From: Paracoccus lutimaris | GTDB taxonomy: Bacteria; Pseudomonadota; Alphaproteobacteria; Rhodobacterales; Rhodobacteraceae | Length of the DNA stretch: 60,019 nucleotides | Direction of reading: 5' to 3' | NCBI RefSeq assembly: GCF_003337565.1 | Contig: NZ_QPJL01000022.1 | Coordinates: 1-60,019 of the forward strand | Part shown: one piece after another, positions 16,212-25,248 of the stretch | How positions within the stretch are numbered: the stretch's first letter is position 1 | Layout of the letters: each line of letters begins with the position of its first letter | Translations under genes and position numbers: made by a program | Notes under the pieces: model-generated | What the model saw: the letters and a program-made list of their open reading frames with translations, nothing else | Database searches by the model: none | What the model was told of the DNA's origin: nothing

Positions 16212-16957
16212 CGCTGGTCGATAAGAGAGGTATCCGGGCGGGGCGCGGGGGCCAGGCCACTGGCCTCGACGCAGCGTTGGCGGGCGTCGAAGCGCTGATG
16301 GCGCTATTTAAGAACGAACGGGATCCGAGTTGCGCCGAAGTGTTAGCGGTCGTGGCCGAGCACCGGCTGTTCCCGATCCCCGACCAGCTTCGGCCTTGTT
16401 TGCCTGACAAAAGTCCCGTGGACCAGGACATGGCCGACATCCTTGCCGATCTTGGTCGCTCATTTGACGAGCTGGATCTGACCACGCCCGAGGGCACACC
16501 ACCCACCGAAACCACCATCACCGAGGCCTGGACGCAGGCGCTTAAGGCCCCGTTTTCCCAGGTGGCGCGCTACCTCGCCTATGTCGAAGACCGCAGCGCC
16601 TAAGGCACCCACCAAGGAGTCAAGGGGCTCGAATTTCCCCGGGTCATGGTGATCGCCGACGACGTCCATACACGCTTCAAAGGCCTTGCCTCGTATGAGA
16701 CGCTGTTTGGCGTGAAGCACCTGAGCAACGACTCTCAGAAAAAAGCGAGTAAGGGTGAGGAAACCACGATCGAGCGCACCCGCCGCTTACTCTATGTCAC
16801 CTGTACTCGCGCAGAGGAGAGCCTCGCGCTTGTGCTCTATTCCGAGGCCCCTGAAACAATCCGCAGGTTTCTGATCTCCAACGGATGGATGGCCCAGGAC
16901 GAGATCGTGATGGCTGCGACCGACGGGACCTATCAGGAAGCTGCACTGCAGCGCTGA
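16172..16957 (+). pseudogene. Broken UvrD-like helicase gene resembling Gabija GajB (3' part)
   Basis: The frame from DAFAAMAVLRDGSPLVDK through GLDAALAGVEALMALF and HRLFPIPDQLRPC to YVEDRSA is interrupted by one TAA (16601-16603) and continues in the same frame as GTHQGVKGLEFPRVMVIADD, with motif V/VI-like SKGEETTIERTRRLLYVTCT-RAEESLALV. These are superfamily-1 helicase C-terminal motifs in the style of GajB, the UvrD-like subunit of the Gabija anti-phage system. All upstream ATPase motifs (Walker A, DExx) are absent: the 5' end is lost at the tniB junction. No gajA-like OLD nuclease is seen. The GajB link is from remembered motifs. Confidence 0.72.
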
Positions 16958-17107
16958 ACTAGTTCAGTAATGACAGCTTTTGGCCGTTCTCGACTACCTT
17001 ATGAGCCTTCTGAAGTGGGTGATGGCCGCTCAGAACCACCGGAGGTCATAGCCACGCAAGTTCAGGCGAGTGGGTGTGCGCCGCCGCGCGACAGGCGGCC
17101 TGACGAC

Positions 17108-17142
17108 ACAAAAGACAAACCTTCCTGAAACGCGATATCGGG
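17108..17142 (+). repeat. 35-base direct repeat, right copy beside tRNA-Pro
   Basis: Same orientation as 4546-4580, differing at three positions. It ends four bases before the encoded CCA end of tRNA-Pro (on the minus strand), so it lies immediately downstream of the tRNA 3' end, where accessory DNA commonly begins. The space 16958-17107 between the helicase relic and this repeat holds no gene I can see. Confidence 0.6.
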
Positions 17143-17146
17143 GAAA

Positions 17147-17223
17147 TGGTCGGAGCGAGAGGATTCGAACCTCCGACCCCCTGCTCCCGAAGCAGGTGCG
17201 CTACCAGGCTGCGCTACGCTCCG
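17147..17223 (-). tRNA. tRNA-Pro (CGG anticodon)
   Basis: A 77-base cloverleaf on the minus strand: acceptor CGGAGCG pairs with CGCTCCG, discriminator A and an encoded CCA at 17147-17149. The anticodon loop TTCGGGA gives anticodon CGG, reading proline CCG codons; the T-arm contains GGTTCGAATCC. Its 3' end faces the accessory left flank, the usual geometry for tRNA-linked islands. Confidence 0.96.
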
Positions 17224-17281
17224 ACCGTGAGGGGGCAGGTAGCCCGTGGGCTGGCGGAATGCAAGGGGGAATCTTGCAGCT

Positions 17282-18235
17282 TCAATCCCGGTCGCGCAGC
17301 AGCCGCTGAAGCAGGCTCCAGCGCGGGGCGGTGACCGGCTCGGCGCTCAGCCGCGATCCCGTCACCGGGCGCGTCCGCGACGTCCCCAGCCGCTCACGCA
17401 TCAGGATGTAAAGCCCCGAGGCGACGATCAGCCCCGCACCCAGCACCGTCGCGCCGTCGGGATGTTCGTCGAACAGGAACCAGCCATAGCCCACCGCCCA
17501 CAGGATCTGCGAATATTGCATCGGCGCGACATTGGTCGCCTCGCCCGCCTGATAGGCCAGGATCAGCAGGAACCCCGCCACCAGCCCAAGGATCGCGATG
17601 ACCCCGGTCAGCGCCAGATCGCCCAGCTCCATCGGGCGATAGGCCAAGCCCAGCGAGGCGCCGGTCACGATGAAGTTGCCGATCATCGGCCACAGGATCA
17701 GGATCACCGTGCGCTCGGACCGGCCCAGCTTGCGCACCGCGATGGCCGAGACCGCCCCCGCCGTCGCCCCCACCAGCGCCGCCAGATGCCCCAGACCGAT
17801 CTGGGTCGCACCGGGGCGCAGCACCACCAGGACGCCGCACAGCCCGACGACCACGGCCAGTGCACGGTGAATGCCGACCTTTTCGCCCAGAAACGGCACC
17901 GACAATATGGTGACGATCATCGGGGCGGCGAACAGGATCGAATAGACCTGCGCCAGCGGCAGCGTCGAAAAGGCGTAGAACCCGCAGACCCCCGAGATCA
18001 CGATGCAGGCCGAACGCAGCCCCACCCAGAACGGGTTGCGCGGGCGCAGCGTCGCCGGTGTCGGATCGCGCAACAGCAGGAGTGCAATGGGCGGAAATGA
18101 CAGCAGCGCCGAAAAGAACAGCACCTGCAGGGCCGGATAGGTCTCGCCCAGCAGCTTGATGATGACATCATGGGTCGAATAAAGCCCCATGGACAGCAGG
18201 GCCAGCAGTGCGCCCTTGATATTGCCCGGCGTCAT
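17282..18235 (-). CDS. EamA/DMT-superfamily transporter
   Basis: A 317-residue inner-membrane protein with about ten hydrophobic helices in two repeated EamA halves (first half residues 5-140, second 150-285). The start MTPGNIKGALLALLSMGLYS and the internal VYSILFAAPMIVTILSVPFLGEKV are typical of RhaT/EamA metabolite exporters. Substrate cannot be deduced. It is the last gene before tRNA-Pro and lies 60 bases downstream of leuB on the same strand, separated by a hairpin. Confidence 0.85.
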   Translation of the reverse strand: MTPGNIKGALLALLSMGLYSTHDVIIKLLGETYPALQVLFFSALLSFPPIALLLLRDPTPATLRPRNPFWVGLRSACIVISGVCGFYAFSTLPLAQVYSILFAAPMIVTILSVPFLGEKVGIHRALAVVVGLCGVLVVLRPGATQIGLGHLAALVGATAGAVSAIAVRKLGRSERTVILILWPMIGNFIVTGASLGLAYRPMELGDLALTGVIAILGLVAGFLLILAYQAGEATNVAPMQYSQILWAVGYGWFLFDEHPDGATVLGAGLIVASGLYILMRERLGTSRTRPVTGSRLSAEPVTAPRWSLLQRLLRDRD

Positions 18236-18261
18236 GGACCCCTCAACGCTTGAATGAAAGA

Positions 18262-18288
18262 CCCGCGCCCGTCGGGGACGGACGCGGG
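18262..18288 (-). terminator. Probable terminator hairpin after leuB
   Basis: An 11-12-base GC-rich stem with one mismatch (CCCGCGTCCGTC pairing with GACGGGCGCGGG, 3-base loop) followed on the minus strand by TCTTTC. It lies between the leuB stop and the EamA gene start. The T-run is weak, so termination may be partial. Confidence 0.5.
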
Positions 18289-18295
18289 CAAGCCA

Positions 18296-19417
18296 TCACA
18301 GTTCGGACAGTGCCTTGACGATGTGATCGCCCATCTCGGCGGTCGAGACCGGCTTGCCGCCCTGCGGCCCCATCAGATCAGCGGTGCGCACGCCATCGGC
18401 CAGCACCTTTTCGACGGCACGCTCCAGCAGATCGGCCTCGGCGCCCAGATCGTAGCTATAGCGCAGCGCCATGGCGAAGCTGAGGATACAGGCGATCGGG
18501 TTGGCCTTGCCCTGCCCGGCAATGTCGGGGGCCGAGCCATGGACCGGCTCATACATGGCCTTGGGCCGGCCATTCGCCATCGGCGCACCAAGGCTGGCCG
18601 AGGGCAGCATGCCCAAGGACCCGGTCAGCATCGCGGCGGCGTCCGACAGCAGGTCGCCAAACAGGTTGTCGGTCACGATCACGTCAAACTGGCGCGGGTT
18701 GCGCACCAGCTGCATGGCGCCGTTATCGGCATACATATGCGACAGCTCGACGTCCGCGTATTCGTTGTCATGGACCCACTGGACTTCCTCGCGCCACAGG
18801 ATGCCCGATTCCATCACATTGGCCTTTTCCATCGAGCAGACGCGATTGCCGCGCTTGCGCGCGAGCTCGAACGCGGCGCGGGCGACGCGGCGGATCTCGC
18901 CCGAGGTATAGCGTTGGGTGTTGATGCCGACGCGGCCGCCCTCGTTCTGGGGGTTATTGTCGTCGGAATGGATGCCGCGCGGCTCGCCGAAATAGACGCC
19001 CGAGGTCAGCTCACGCACGATCAGGATATCCAGACCCGCGACCACGTCACGTTTCAGCGAGGAAAAATCGGCCAGCGCATCAAAACATTGTGCGGGGCGC
19101 AGGTTGGCGAACAGGTCCATTTCCTTGCGCAGGCGCAGCAACCCGCGTTCGGGCTTCACGCTGAAATCGAGGTTGTCGTATTTCGGCCCGCCGACGGCGC
19201 CCAGCAGCACCGCATCGACCGATTGCGCGCGGGCCATGGTCTCGTCCGACAGGGGTTTGCCATGCTTGTCATAGGCTGCGCCGCCGACCAGATCCTCGCT
19301 GACATCGAAGGAAAGGCCGCGGTTCGTCTCGAACCAGCCGATCACCTTGCGGACCTCGGCCATGACCTCGGGACCGATGCCGTCGCCGGGCAGGATCAGC
19401 AGGGAATAAGTCGTCAT
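18296..19417 (-). CDS. leuB: 3-isopropylmalate dehydrogenase
   Basis: A 373-residue NAD-dependent dehydrogenase of leucine synthesis, converting 3-isopropylmalate to 2-oxoisocaproate. Signature pieces are [13 protein letters not shown] at the N-terminus, AVGGPKYD, the substrate Arg residues in [40 protein letters not shown] with the catalytic Lys, and [12 protein letters not shown]. The ATG at 19417 gives the usual family length and has GAGG nine bases upstream; the frame stays open upstream but adds no homologous sequence. leuC and leuD are not adjacent here. Confidence 0.96.
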   Translation of the reverse strand: MTTYSLLILPGDGIGPEVMAEVRKVIGWFETNRGLSFDVSEDLVGGAAYDKHGKPLSDETMARAQSVDAVLLGAVGGPKYDNLDFSVKPERGLLRLRKEMDLFANLRPAQCFDALADFSSLKRDVVAGLDILIVRELTSGVYFGEPRGIHSDDNNPQNEGGRVGINTQRYTSGEIRRVARAAFELARKRGNRVCSMEKANVMESGILWREEVQWVHDNEYADVELSHMYADNGAMQLVRNPRQFDVIVTDNLFGDLLSDAAAMLTGSLGMLPSASLGAPMANGRPKAMYEPVHGSAPDIAGQGKANPIACILSFAMALRYSYDLGAEADLLERAVEKVLADGVRTADLMGPQGGKPVSTAEMGDHIVKALSEL

Positions 19418-19583
19418 CGCAGGCATCCTCATATGCTTATGACTGTCGCGAACCCGCCTAGCCTTGCAGTCCACCCACGTCAAGTTCACGGCGAATTGGG
19501 TTGCGCCGGCGTGGCGGATCGGGCGGGATAGGGATCGAATTCGACTGCCCAAAGCCATGCCCAAAGCCACAAGGGGCCAATCC

Positions 19584-19985
19584 ATGAAGACTGTCGCAAC
19601 TGTTGCCGGCGCCCTCGCCATGATGTCGGGGGCCGCGCTGGCGGGCGGAGGCGTGACCGTGCAGCTTCCCGATGTCTCGGGACTTTCCGAGGCCGAGGCG
19701 AAATCCCTGATCGCCGAACTGGCGCAGGTCAATGTCATCACCTCGAACTGCCCCGATTACGCCATATCGGACGGGGAATGGACGCTGATCACGGGCTCGG
19801 GCGACCGGCTGGCGGCGCGGCTGGGACTGGATGCGGCGGGATATGAGCGCACCTATTACGCCCCGGCCTTCAAGCTTCTGGACGATCCGGCGGCCTGCGA
19901 CCGCGTCGGCCCGGCCGCCCGGCCGCTGATCGAGCGCCTGAAATCCATGGGCGGCGACACGGTGCCGCTGACGCAATCGCAATGA
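19584..19985 (+). CDS. Small exported protein of unknown function
   Basis: A 133-residue protein starting [22 protein letters not shown], a clear signal peptide with cleavage near residue 21. The mature part has two Cys (SNCPDY and PAACDRV) that may form a disulfide in the periplasm. It appears to be a conserved-type hypothetical protein; I recognise no domain. Transcribed divergently from leuB and 50 bases before the uracil-DNA glycosylase gene. Confidence 0.75.
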   Translation: MKTVATVAGALAMMSGAALAGGGVTVQLPDVSGLSEAEAKSLIAELAQVNVITSNCPDYAISDGEWTLITGSGDRLAARLGLDAAGYERTYYAPAFKLLDDPAACDRVGPAARPLIERLKSMGGDTVPLTQSQ

Positions 19986-20035
19986 CGCAGGACGGGCACC
20001 TTGCCCGCGCCCGCATCCGGCCCTAGCCTGCCGCC

Positions 20036-20854
20036 ATGACCGCCGATCCGACTTACAGGGGATTCGCGCTGGATGCCGAGACGGCGCTGGCGCTTTTGCA
20101 ATGGCAGGCCGAGATGGGCGCCGATGAGCCCTGTCTCGACGCCGCCATTGACCGCTATGACCTGCCCGACCGGGCCGAGATCGCCTCTGCGGCTAAGCCC
20201 GCCGCCCAGACCGCCGCCCCAAAGCCCCGCGACGAGGCCGAGGACCTGACCGCCCGCGCCGAGACCATGGCCGGCGCCGCCGCCAGCCTGACCGCTCTGG
20301 CCGAGGCGCAAGAGGCATTCGACGGCATCGAGCTGCGCAAGGGCGCGCGGAATTTCTGCTTTGCCGATGGCAATCCGGCGGCGCGGGTGATGATCGTGGG
20401 CGAGGCCCCGGGCGAGGAGGAGGACCGCGTCGGCCGCCCCTTTGTCGGCCGCGCCGGCCAGCTTCTGGACCGGATGTTCGACGCCATCGGCCTGTCGCGC
20501 ATGGCGGTCGATGCCGAAAAGGCGCTTTATATCACGAATGTCCTGCCATGGCGGCCGCCGGGCAACCGCCGCCCGGAACCCGCCGAAATCGCCATGATGC
20601 TGCCATTCCTGCGCCGCCATGTCGAACTGGCGCAACCGGATCTGTTGGTCCTGATGGGCAATACGCCCTGCATCGCGCTGCTGAACCAGCAGGGCATCCT
20701 GAAGCTGCGCGGGACATGGGCCACGGCCTTTGGCCTGCCGGCGCTGCCGATGACGCATCCGGCCTATCTCTTGCGCACGCCTCTGGCCAAGCGCGAGGCA
20801 TGGGCGGATCTTTTGTCGCTGTCGGCGCGGCTCGAGGGCGGCGGGGCGTCTTAA
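20036..20854 (+). CDS. Uracil-DNA glycosylase, family 4-like
   Basis: A 272-residue DNA repair enzyme removing uracil. The catalytic motif GEAPGEEEDRVGRPFVGRAG is near residue 120, NVLPWRPPGNRRP near 165, LLVLMGNTPCIALL near 205, and the DNA-binding HPAYLLRTP near 240. Family-4 enzymes hold a 4Fe-4S cluster on four Cys; here the expected CxxC and the Cys before RPP are not present (W in LPWRPP), so this looks like a cluster-free relative. About 95 N-terminal residues precede the core, partly Ala-rich. Its 3' end overlaps the convergent DsbD-like gene by four bases. Confidence 0.85.
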   Translation: MTADPTYRGFALDAETALALLQWQAEMGADEPCLDAAIDRYDLPDRAEIASAAKPAAQTAAPKPRDEAEDLTARAETMAGAAASLTALAEAQEAFDGIELRKGARNFCFADGNPAARVMIVGEAPGEEEDRVGRPFVGRAGQLLDRMFDAIGLSRMAVDAEKALYITNVLPWRPPGNRRPEPAEIAMMLPFLRRHVELAQPDLLVLMGNTPCIALLNQQGILKLRGTWATAFGLPALPMTHPAYLLRTPLAKREAWADLLSLSARLEGGGAS

Positions 20855-21648
20855 TCGACCAGTTTGCAGCCGTGATATTCGACGGCGTCCTGCGGCCCGA
20901 TCAGGGTCAGGCGGATGTCGCCGGGGTCCAGCGGAAAGGGCTTGCCCGAGGCGGCGACGAAATCGGCGGCGACGGCAAGCCGGCCATCAAGCTCTGCCGT
21001 CTCGGGGGCCGAGACCCAGATATCCTTGCTTTGATGCTCCATCGCGACCTGATCGCCGGCCGCGCGGCCGCTTTCGGGCAGCATGGCGGTGACCTGCATG
21101 CCGTCGGCAATCTCGGTGATGCGGCAGTCGGGATGGTCCTCCGAAGACCCCGGAACCCGCGCCAGCGCCGCCTCGATCCGGGGGTCGGGCGCAGGCTCGG
21201 CGGGACCGGCCTCAAGGCTGACCTGCACCGGCACGCAGATGTCCAGACAGATGCCCAGATCGACCACGGCGCGCGGCTCGACCGGCTGGCCCGGCGCGGC
21301 GGGGGCGATGCGGATCGGCAAGAGCATGCGGTCGTGATAGCCCAAGGTCCGCTCGCCGCCCGAGGAGATCACCTCGGGGCGCGGCCAGAACAGTTCGACC
21401 TCACCAAGGTTCCCGGCCGCCTGCCAGTCGAAATGCGGCGGAATGCCCGCATCGCCCGGGCTGCGCCAATAGGTCTTCCAGCCCGGCTCCAGCTCGACCG
21501 CAAGGGCGGTCATGCGGGCGCCGTCAGACGTGACCCAGCCGGGCAGCAGCCGCGCGGAAACCAGCCCCGGCGGCATCTCATCAGGGGCAATATCCTGCGC
21601 GAGGGCGGGCGCGGCGGTCAGCACAAACAGGGCAAGGGTCTTGATCAT
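20851..21648 (-). CDS. Exported protein with DsbD N-terminal-like domain
   Basis: A 265-residue periplasmic protein with signal peptide MIKTLALFVLTAAPALAQ. The immunoglobulin-like fold of the DsbD alpha domain is suggested by GWKTYWRSPGDAGIPPHFDW and by the redox Cys pair in DLGICLDICVPVQ near residue 125. DsbD alpha passes electrons to periplasmic thiol proteins. The membrane and thioredoxin domains of full DsbD are missing, so it would act alone or with a separate partner (CcdA or similar), not found in the window. Confidence 0.8.
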   Translation of the reverse strand: MIKTLALFVLTAAPALAQDIAPDEMPPGLVSARLLPGWVTSDGARMTALAVELEPGWKTYWRSPGDAGIPPHFDWQAAGNLGEVELFWPRPEVISSGGERTLGYHDRMLLPIRIAPAAPGQPVEPRAVVDLGICLDICVPVQVSLEAGPAEPAPDPRIEAALARVPGSSEDHPDCRITEIADGMQVTAMLPESGRAAGDQVAMEHQSKDIWVSAPETAELDGRLAVAADFVAASGKPFPLDPGDIRLTLIGPQDAVEYHGCKLVD

Positions 21649-21760
21649 GCGGCCTTATTAGTCGCGAAGCTCCGCCTGCGTGAAGTCACAAACGCGGCAG
21701 TCCCTTGCGAAACGCGCCCGCAGGGTCAATCTTGAAGGCAAAAGCGGAACGGAGCAGATC

Positions 21761-22333
21761 ATGGACAAGGCCGCCAACCTGACAGGCAAGATGCTGATCG
21801 CCATGCCCGGCATGCGCGACCCGCGCTTCGAACATTCGGTGATCCTGATCTGCGCCCATTCCGATGACGGCGCCATGGGGCTGGTGGTGAACCGCCCGCT
21901 GCCGGATCTGGATTTCTCGGACCTGTTGGCGCAGTTGAACATCGACGCCAGCGACGACCTGATCGACCTGCCGGTGCGCTTTGGCGGCCCGGTCGAGCCG
22001 GGGCGCGGCTTCGTGCTGCACCGGGTGCCGCGCGACATCCAGATCGCCGACAACCAGATGCGCATTGGCGACGATCTGGCGATTTCGACCACCCGCGACT
22101 TTCTGGTCGATTACGCCCATGGCCGCGGTCCGCAACCCGCCGTGCTGGCGCTTGGCTATGCCGGCTGGGGACCGGGGCAACTGGATTCCGAGATCCTCGA
22201 CAATGGCTGGCTGACCGCGGATCGCGGCGATGAACTGATCTTTGGTCCCGACAATACCGGCAAATGGCGCGCGGCGCTGAATTCGCTGGGGATCAACCCC
22301 CTGATGCTGTCGCCCGATGCCGGACATGCCTGA
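21761..22333 (+). CDS. YqgE/AlgH family protein
   Basis: A 190-residue protein of the UPF0301/DUF179 family. Hallmarks are NLTGKMLIAMPGMRDPRFEHSVI at the N-terminus, AMGLVVNRPL near residue 50, RFGGPVEPGRGFVLH near 80 and LALGYAGWGPGQLDSEI near 130. Function is not firmly established in the family. The ATG at 21761 is chosen because homology starts right there; a longer frame reaches upstream without recognisable sequence. It precedes an acyl-CoA dehydrogenase gene by about 150 bases. Confidence 0.92.
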   Translation: MDKAANLTGKMLIAMPGMRDPRFEHSVILICAHSDDGAMGLVVNRPLPDLDFSDLLAQLNIDASDDLIDLPVRFGGPVEPGRGFVLHRVPRDIQIADNQMRIGDDLAISTTRDFLVDYAHGRGPQPAVLALGYAGWGPGQLDSEILDNGWLTADRGDELIFGPDNTGKWRAALNSLGINPLMLSPDAGHA

Positions 22334-22480
22334 TCCGGACGGATCGGCATAAGGTTGCTCAGCGCCGAACTTGTTGGTTTTACGTCAGGTTGTTGTTGTC
22401 GCCGCGCCCTGCCCGAATATGCTTTCGTCAGGGAACAGCATTGCACCGCAGCCCAGACGCGGCGCCCAAGGGAGATTGCC

Positions 22481-24172
22481 ATGGCCTATACCGCCCCGGT
22501 CGAGCAGATCGAATTCATCCTGAACGAAGTCGTCTCGTTCCCGCAGCTTGCCGGTACCGAAATCTTTGCCGAAGCCACCCCCGAGACCGTTTCCGCGATC
22601 CTGTCCGAGGCCGGAAAGCTGGCCAGCGAAGTGATCGCCCCGGTCAATCGCGCCGGCGATCTGACCCCCGCGCGGCTGGAAAACGGCAAGCTGCGCTCGA
22701 GCCCCGGCTATGCCGAGGCGTTTCGCGCGCTGGCCGAGGGCGGCTGGATCGGTGTTTCCGCGAATCCGGAATATGGCGGCATGGGCCTGCCGCAGGCGCT
22801 GAACATGGCGGTGATGGAGATGGTCGCCTCGGGCTGTCTGGCGCTGCAACTGAACCCGCTCTTGACTCAGGGCCAGATCGAGGCGCTGGAGCATCACGGC
22901 AGCGAGGAGTTGAAGGCGCTCTATCTGCCCAAGCTGATCTCGGGCGAGTGGTCGGGCACGATGAACCTGACCGAGCCGCAGGCCGGCTCGGATGTCGGCG
23001 CGCTGACCAGCAAGGCCGAACGCGCGGGTGACGGCACCTATCGCGTCACCGGGCAAAAGATCTTCATCACCTGGGGCGACAGCGACGTGACCGAGAACGT
23101 CTGCCATCTGGTGCTGGCACGCCTGCCCGATGGCGGCGCCGGCACGCGCGGCATCAGCCTGTTCATGGTGCCCAAGTTCATCCCCGACGAAGCCGGCAAT
23201 CCGGGCGTCGCCAATGACCTGCGCGTGGTCAGCCTGGAACACAAGCTGGGCATCCATGGCAGCCCCACCTGCGTCATGAGCTTCGAGGGCGCGAAAGGCT
23301 GGCTCGTGGGCGAGGAACACAAGGGCATGGCCGCCATGTTCACGATGATGAACGCGGCCCGGCTTGGCGTCGGCGTCCAGGGCGTGGCGCAGGCCGAAGC
23401 CGCGCTGCAGGCCGCCACCAGCTACGCGGCCGAGCGCGTGCAGATGGGGCCGATCATCCGCCATCCCGACGTGCGCCGGATGCTGGCCGAATCGCGGGCC
23501 GAGGTCTTTGCCGCCCGCAGCATCTGTCTGGCCTGCGCCACCGCGCTGGACATGGCCCGCGCCACCGGATCCGAGGAATGGGCCGCGCGCGCCGCCCTGC
23601 TGACCCCGATCGCCAAGGCCTACGGCACCGATGTCGGCATCCGCGTCGCCGACACCGCCGTGCAGATCCATGGCGGCATGGGCTATATCGAGGAAACCGG
23701 CGCCGCCCAGTATCTGCGCGACGTGCGCATCACCGCGATCTATGAGGGCACGAACGGCATTCAGGCCATGGATCTGGTCGGGCGCAAGCTGGCCGATGGC
23801 GGCACCGCCGCCATGACCCTGCTGGACGAGATTCTGGACGGCGCCAAGGCCGCGCAGGCGTCCGAGCCCGAGCTGGCCCATCAGGTCTGGCAGGCCGCCG
23901 AGACCCTGCGCGAGGCCACGCTGGAACTGCTTGAACGCGACCTGCCCGAGCGTTTCTCGGGCGCGGTGCCCTATCTTTCGGCCTTTGCCCGGGTGCTGGG
24001 CGCGGCCTATCACGCGCTGGCGGCGATGCGGGGTGGCAATGCGGCGCTGGCGCGGGTCTATATCACCCGGATCCTGCCGCATTACGCCGGCGATCTGGCG
24101 GCGGCCCGCGCCGGGCTTGCCGATCTCGAGGCGCTGGATGACGCGGTTTTCGCGGGTCAGATGGCCGGGTGA
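22481..24172 (+). CDS. Acyl-CoA dehydrogenase (DmdC/FadE-like, with C-terminal extension domain)
   Basis: A 563-residue FAD enzyme that oxidises an acyl-CoA to the enoyl-CoA. The N-terminal helical domain is followed by MNLTEPQAGSDVGALTSKAE and KIFITWGD (flavin and substrate contacts), QIHGGMGYIEETGAAQYLRD, and YEGTNGIQAMDLVGRKL, the region carrying the catalytic Glu of the long-form family. Residues after about 455 form the extra C-terminal helical domain seen in DmdC-type (3-methylmercaptopropionyl-CoA) and related dehydrogenases, so the substrate may be short or sulfur-containing, but this cannot be settled. GGAGA precedes the ATG. Its stop overlaps the next gene by GTGA. Confidence 0.9.
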   Translation: MAYTAPVEQIEFILNEVVSFPQLAGTEIFAEATPETVSAILSEAGKLASEVIAPVNRAGDLTPARLENGKLRSSPGYAEAFRALAEGGWIGVSANPEYGGMGLPQALNMAVMEMVASGCLALQLNPLLTQGQIEALEHHGSEELKALYLPKLISGEWSGTMNLTEPQAGSDVGALTSKAERAGDGTYRVTGQKIFITWGDSDVTENVCHLVLARLPDGGAGTRGISLFMVPKFIPDEAGNPGVANDLRVVSLEHKLGIHGSPTCVMSFEGAKGWLVGEEHKGMAAMFTMMNAARLGVGVQGVAQAEAALQAATSYAAERVQMGPIIRHPDVRRMLAESRAEVFAARSICLACATALDMARATGSEEWAARAALLTPIAKAYGTDVGIRVADTAVQIHGGMGYIEETGAAQYLRDVRITAIYEGTNGIQAMDLVGRKLADGGTAAMTLLDEILDGAKAAQASEPELAHQVWQAAETLREATLELLERDLPERFSGAVPYLSAFARVLGAAYHALAAMRGGNAALARVYITRILPHYAGDLAAARAGLADLEALDDAVFAGQMAG

Positions 24173-25191
24173 TCCGCAGCCATACCCATAGCCCTCCGCC
24201 CGAGGGCGAGGCGCTTGAAATCGCCCCGGGCGTGCTGTGGCTGCAGATGCCCCTGCCCTTCAAGCCCGATGCGGTGAATGTCTATGCCCTGCGCGACAGG
24301 GATGGCTGGACGGTCATCGATACCGGCCTTGACACAAGGCGCGGCCGCGCGCTGTGGCAGGATATCCTTGCCGGTCCGCTGGCGGGTGCGCCGGTCACGC
24401 GGCTGATCGCCACCCATCACCATATCGACCATATCGGGCTGGCCGGCTGGTTTCAGGACCGGGGCGCAGAGCTTTGGACCTCGCGCACGGCGTGGCTGAT
24501 GGCGCGGATGGGGGCGCTCGATGTGCAGGAACGCCCGACCCCGCAGGCGCTGGCCTTCTGGCGGGCCGCCGGCATGCCCCCCGAGATGCTCGAGGAACGC
24601 AGCCATGAGCGGCCCTTCAACGCATCCGATGTCTGCGCGCCCCTGCCCCCCGGCTATCTCCGCCTGCAAGAGGGACAGGACATCGCCTTTGGCGAACGGC
24701 GCTGGCGGGTGCGGATGGGCCATGGCCATGCCCCCGAACATGTGACGCTGTGGTCCCTGGACGACGATCTGGTGATCGGCGGCGACCAGATGCTGGCCAC
24801 GATCTCGCCCAATCTGGGCGTCTATCCGACCGAGCCGGGTGCCGATACGGTCGGCGACTGGCTGGAAAGCTGCCGGCGGCTGGCCGAATTCGCCCGGCCC
24901 GAACAACTGGTCCTGCCCGGCCACAAGCTGCCCTATCGCGGGTTGCCGACCCGGCTGCGCCAGCTTGAGACCAATCAAGGCGCCGCGCTTGAACGCATTC
25001 TGGCCGCCCTGCGCGAGGCCCCACGCAGCGCGGTCGGCTGTTTCGAGGTGCTGTATCGCCGCCATATCGGCAAGGCGGAATTCGGCCTCGCGCTGGCCGA
25101 GGCGGTCGGCCATATCAACCATTTGCACGCAACCGGCCGGGTGTGGCCCGCCGGCAAAACCCCCGAGGGTGCCGCGCTTTGGGGGGCGTGA
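24169..25191 (+). CDS. MBL-fold metallo-hydrolase
   Basis: A 340-residue hydrolase of the metallo-beta-lactamase fold. The metal-binding motif ATHHHIDHIGLAG (near residue 81) is present, with further ligands in GHGHAPEHV (near 185), GGDQML and LPGHKLPY (near 245). The C-terminal 80 residues form the helical winged-helix-like extension found in LACTB2-type proteins. GTG start overlaps the acyl-CoA dehydrogenase stop, implying one transcript and perhaps a thioester- or ester-hydrolysing role in the same pathway, which is inference. Confidence 0.9.
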   Translation: MIRSHTHSPPPEGEALEIAPGVLWLQMPLPFKPDAVNVYALRDRDGWTVIDTGLDTRRGRALWQDILAGPLAGAPVTRLIATHHHIDHIGLAGWFQDRGAELWTSRTAWLMARMGALDVQERPTPQALAFWRAAGMPPEMLEERSHERPFNASDVCAPLPPGYLRLQEGQDIAFGERRWRVRMGHGHAPEHVTLWSLDDDLVIGGDQMLATISPNLGVYPTEPGADTVGDWLESCRRLAEFARPEQLVLPGHKLPYRGLPTRLRQLETNQGAALERILAALREAPRSAVGCFEVLYRRHIGKAEFGLALAEAVGHINHLHATGRVWPAGKTPEGAALWGA

Positions 25192-25248
25192 CACAGGCCC
25201 GGCCTTAGGTTATCCCTGCCTGAACGCATCGCAGTTCAGGACAGGACC

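Noticed and set aside
21660..21692. Extra copy of the GAAGCTCCGCCT(T/G)CGTGAA sequence seen at 4529-4546
   Set aside because: About 18 of 20 bases agree with the segment before the left 35-base repeat, but the rest does not match and it lies in ordinary core DNA; one short match is not enough to call a dispersed repeat.
22385..24082. 565-codon minus-strand open frame opposite the acyl-CoA dehydrogenase
   Set aside because: Antisense to a gene with complete family motifs and no own signature.
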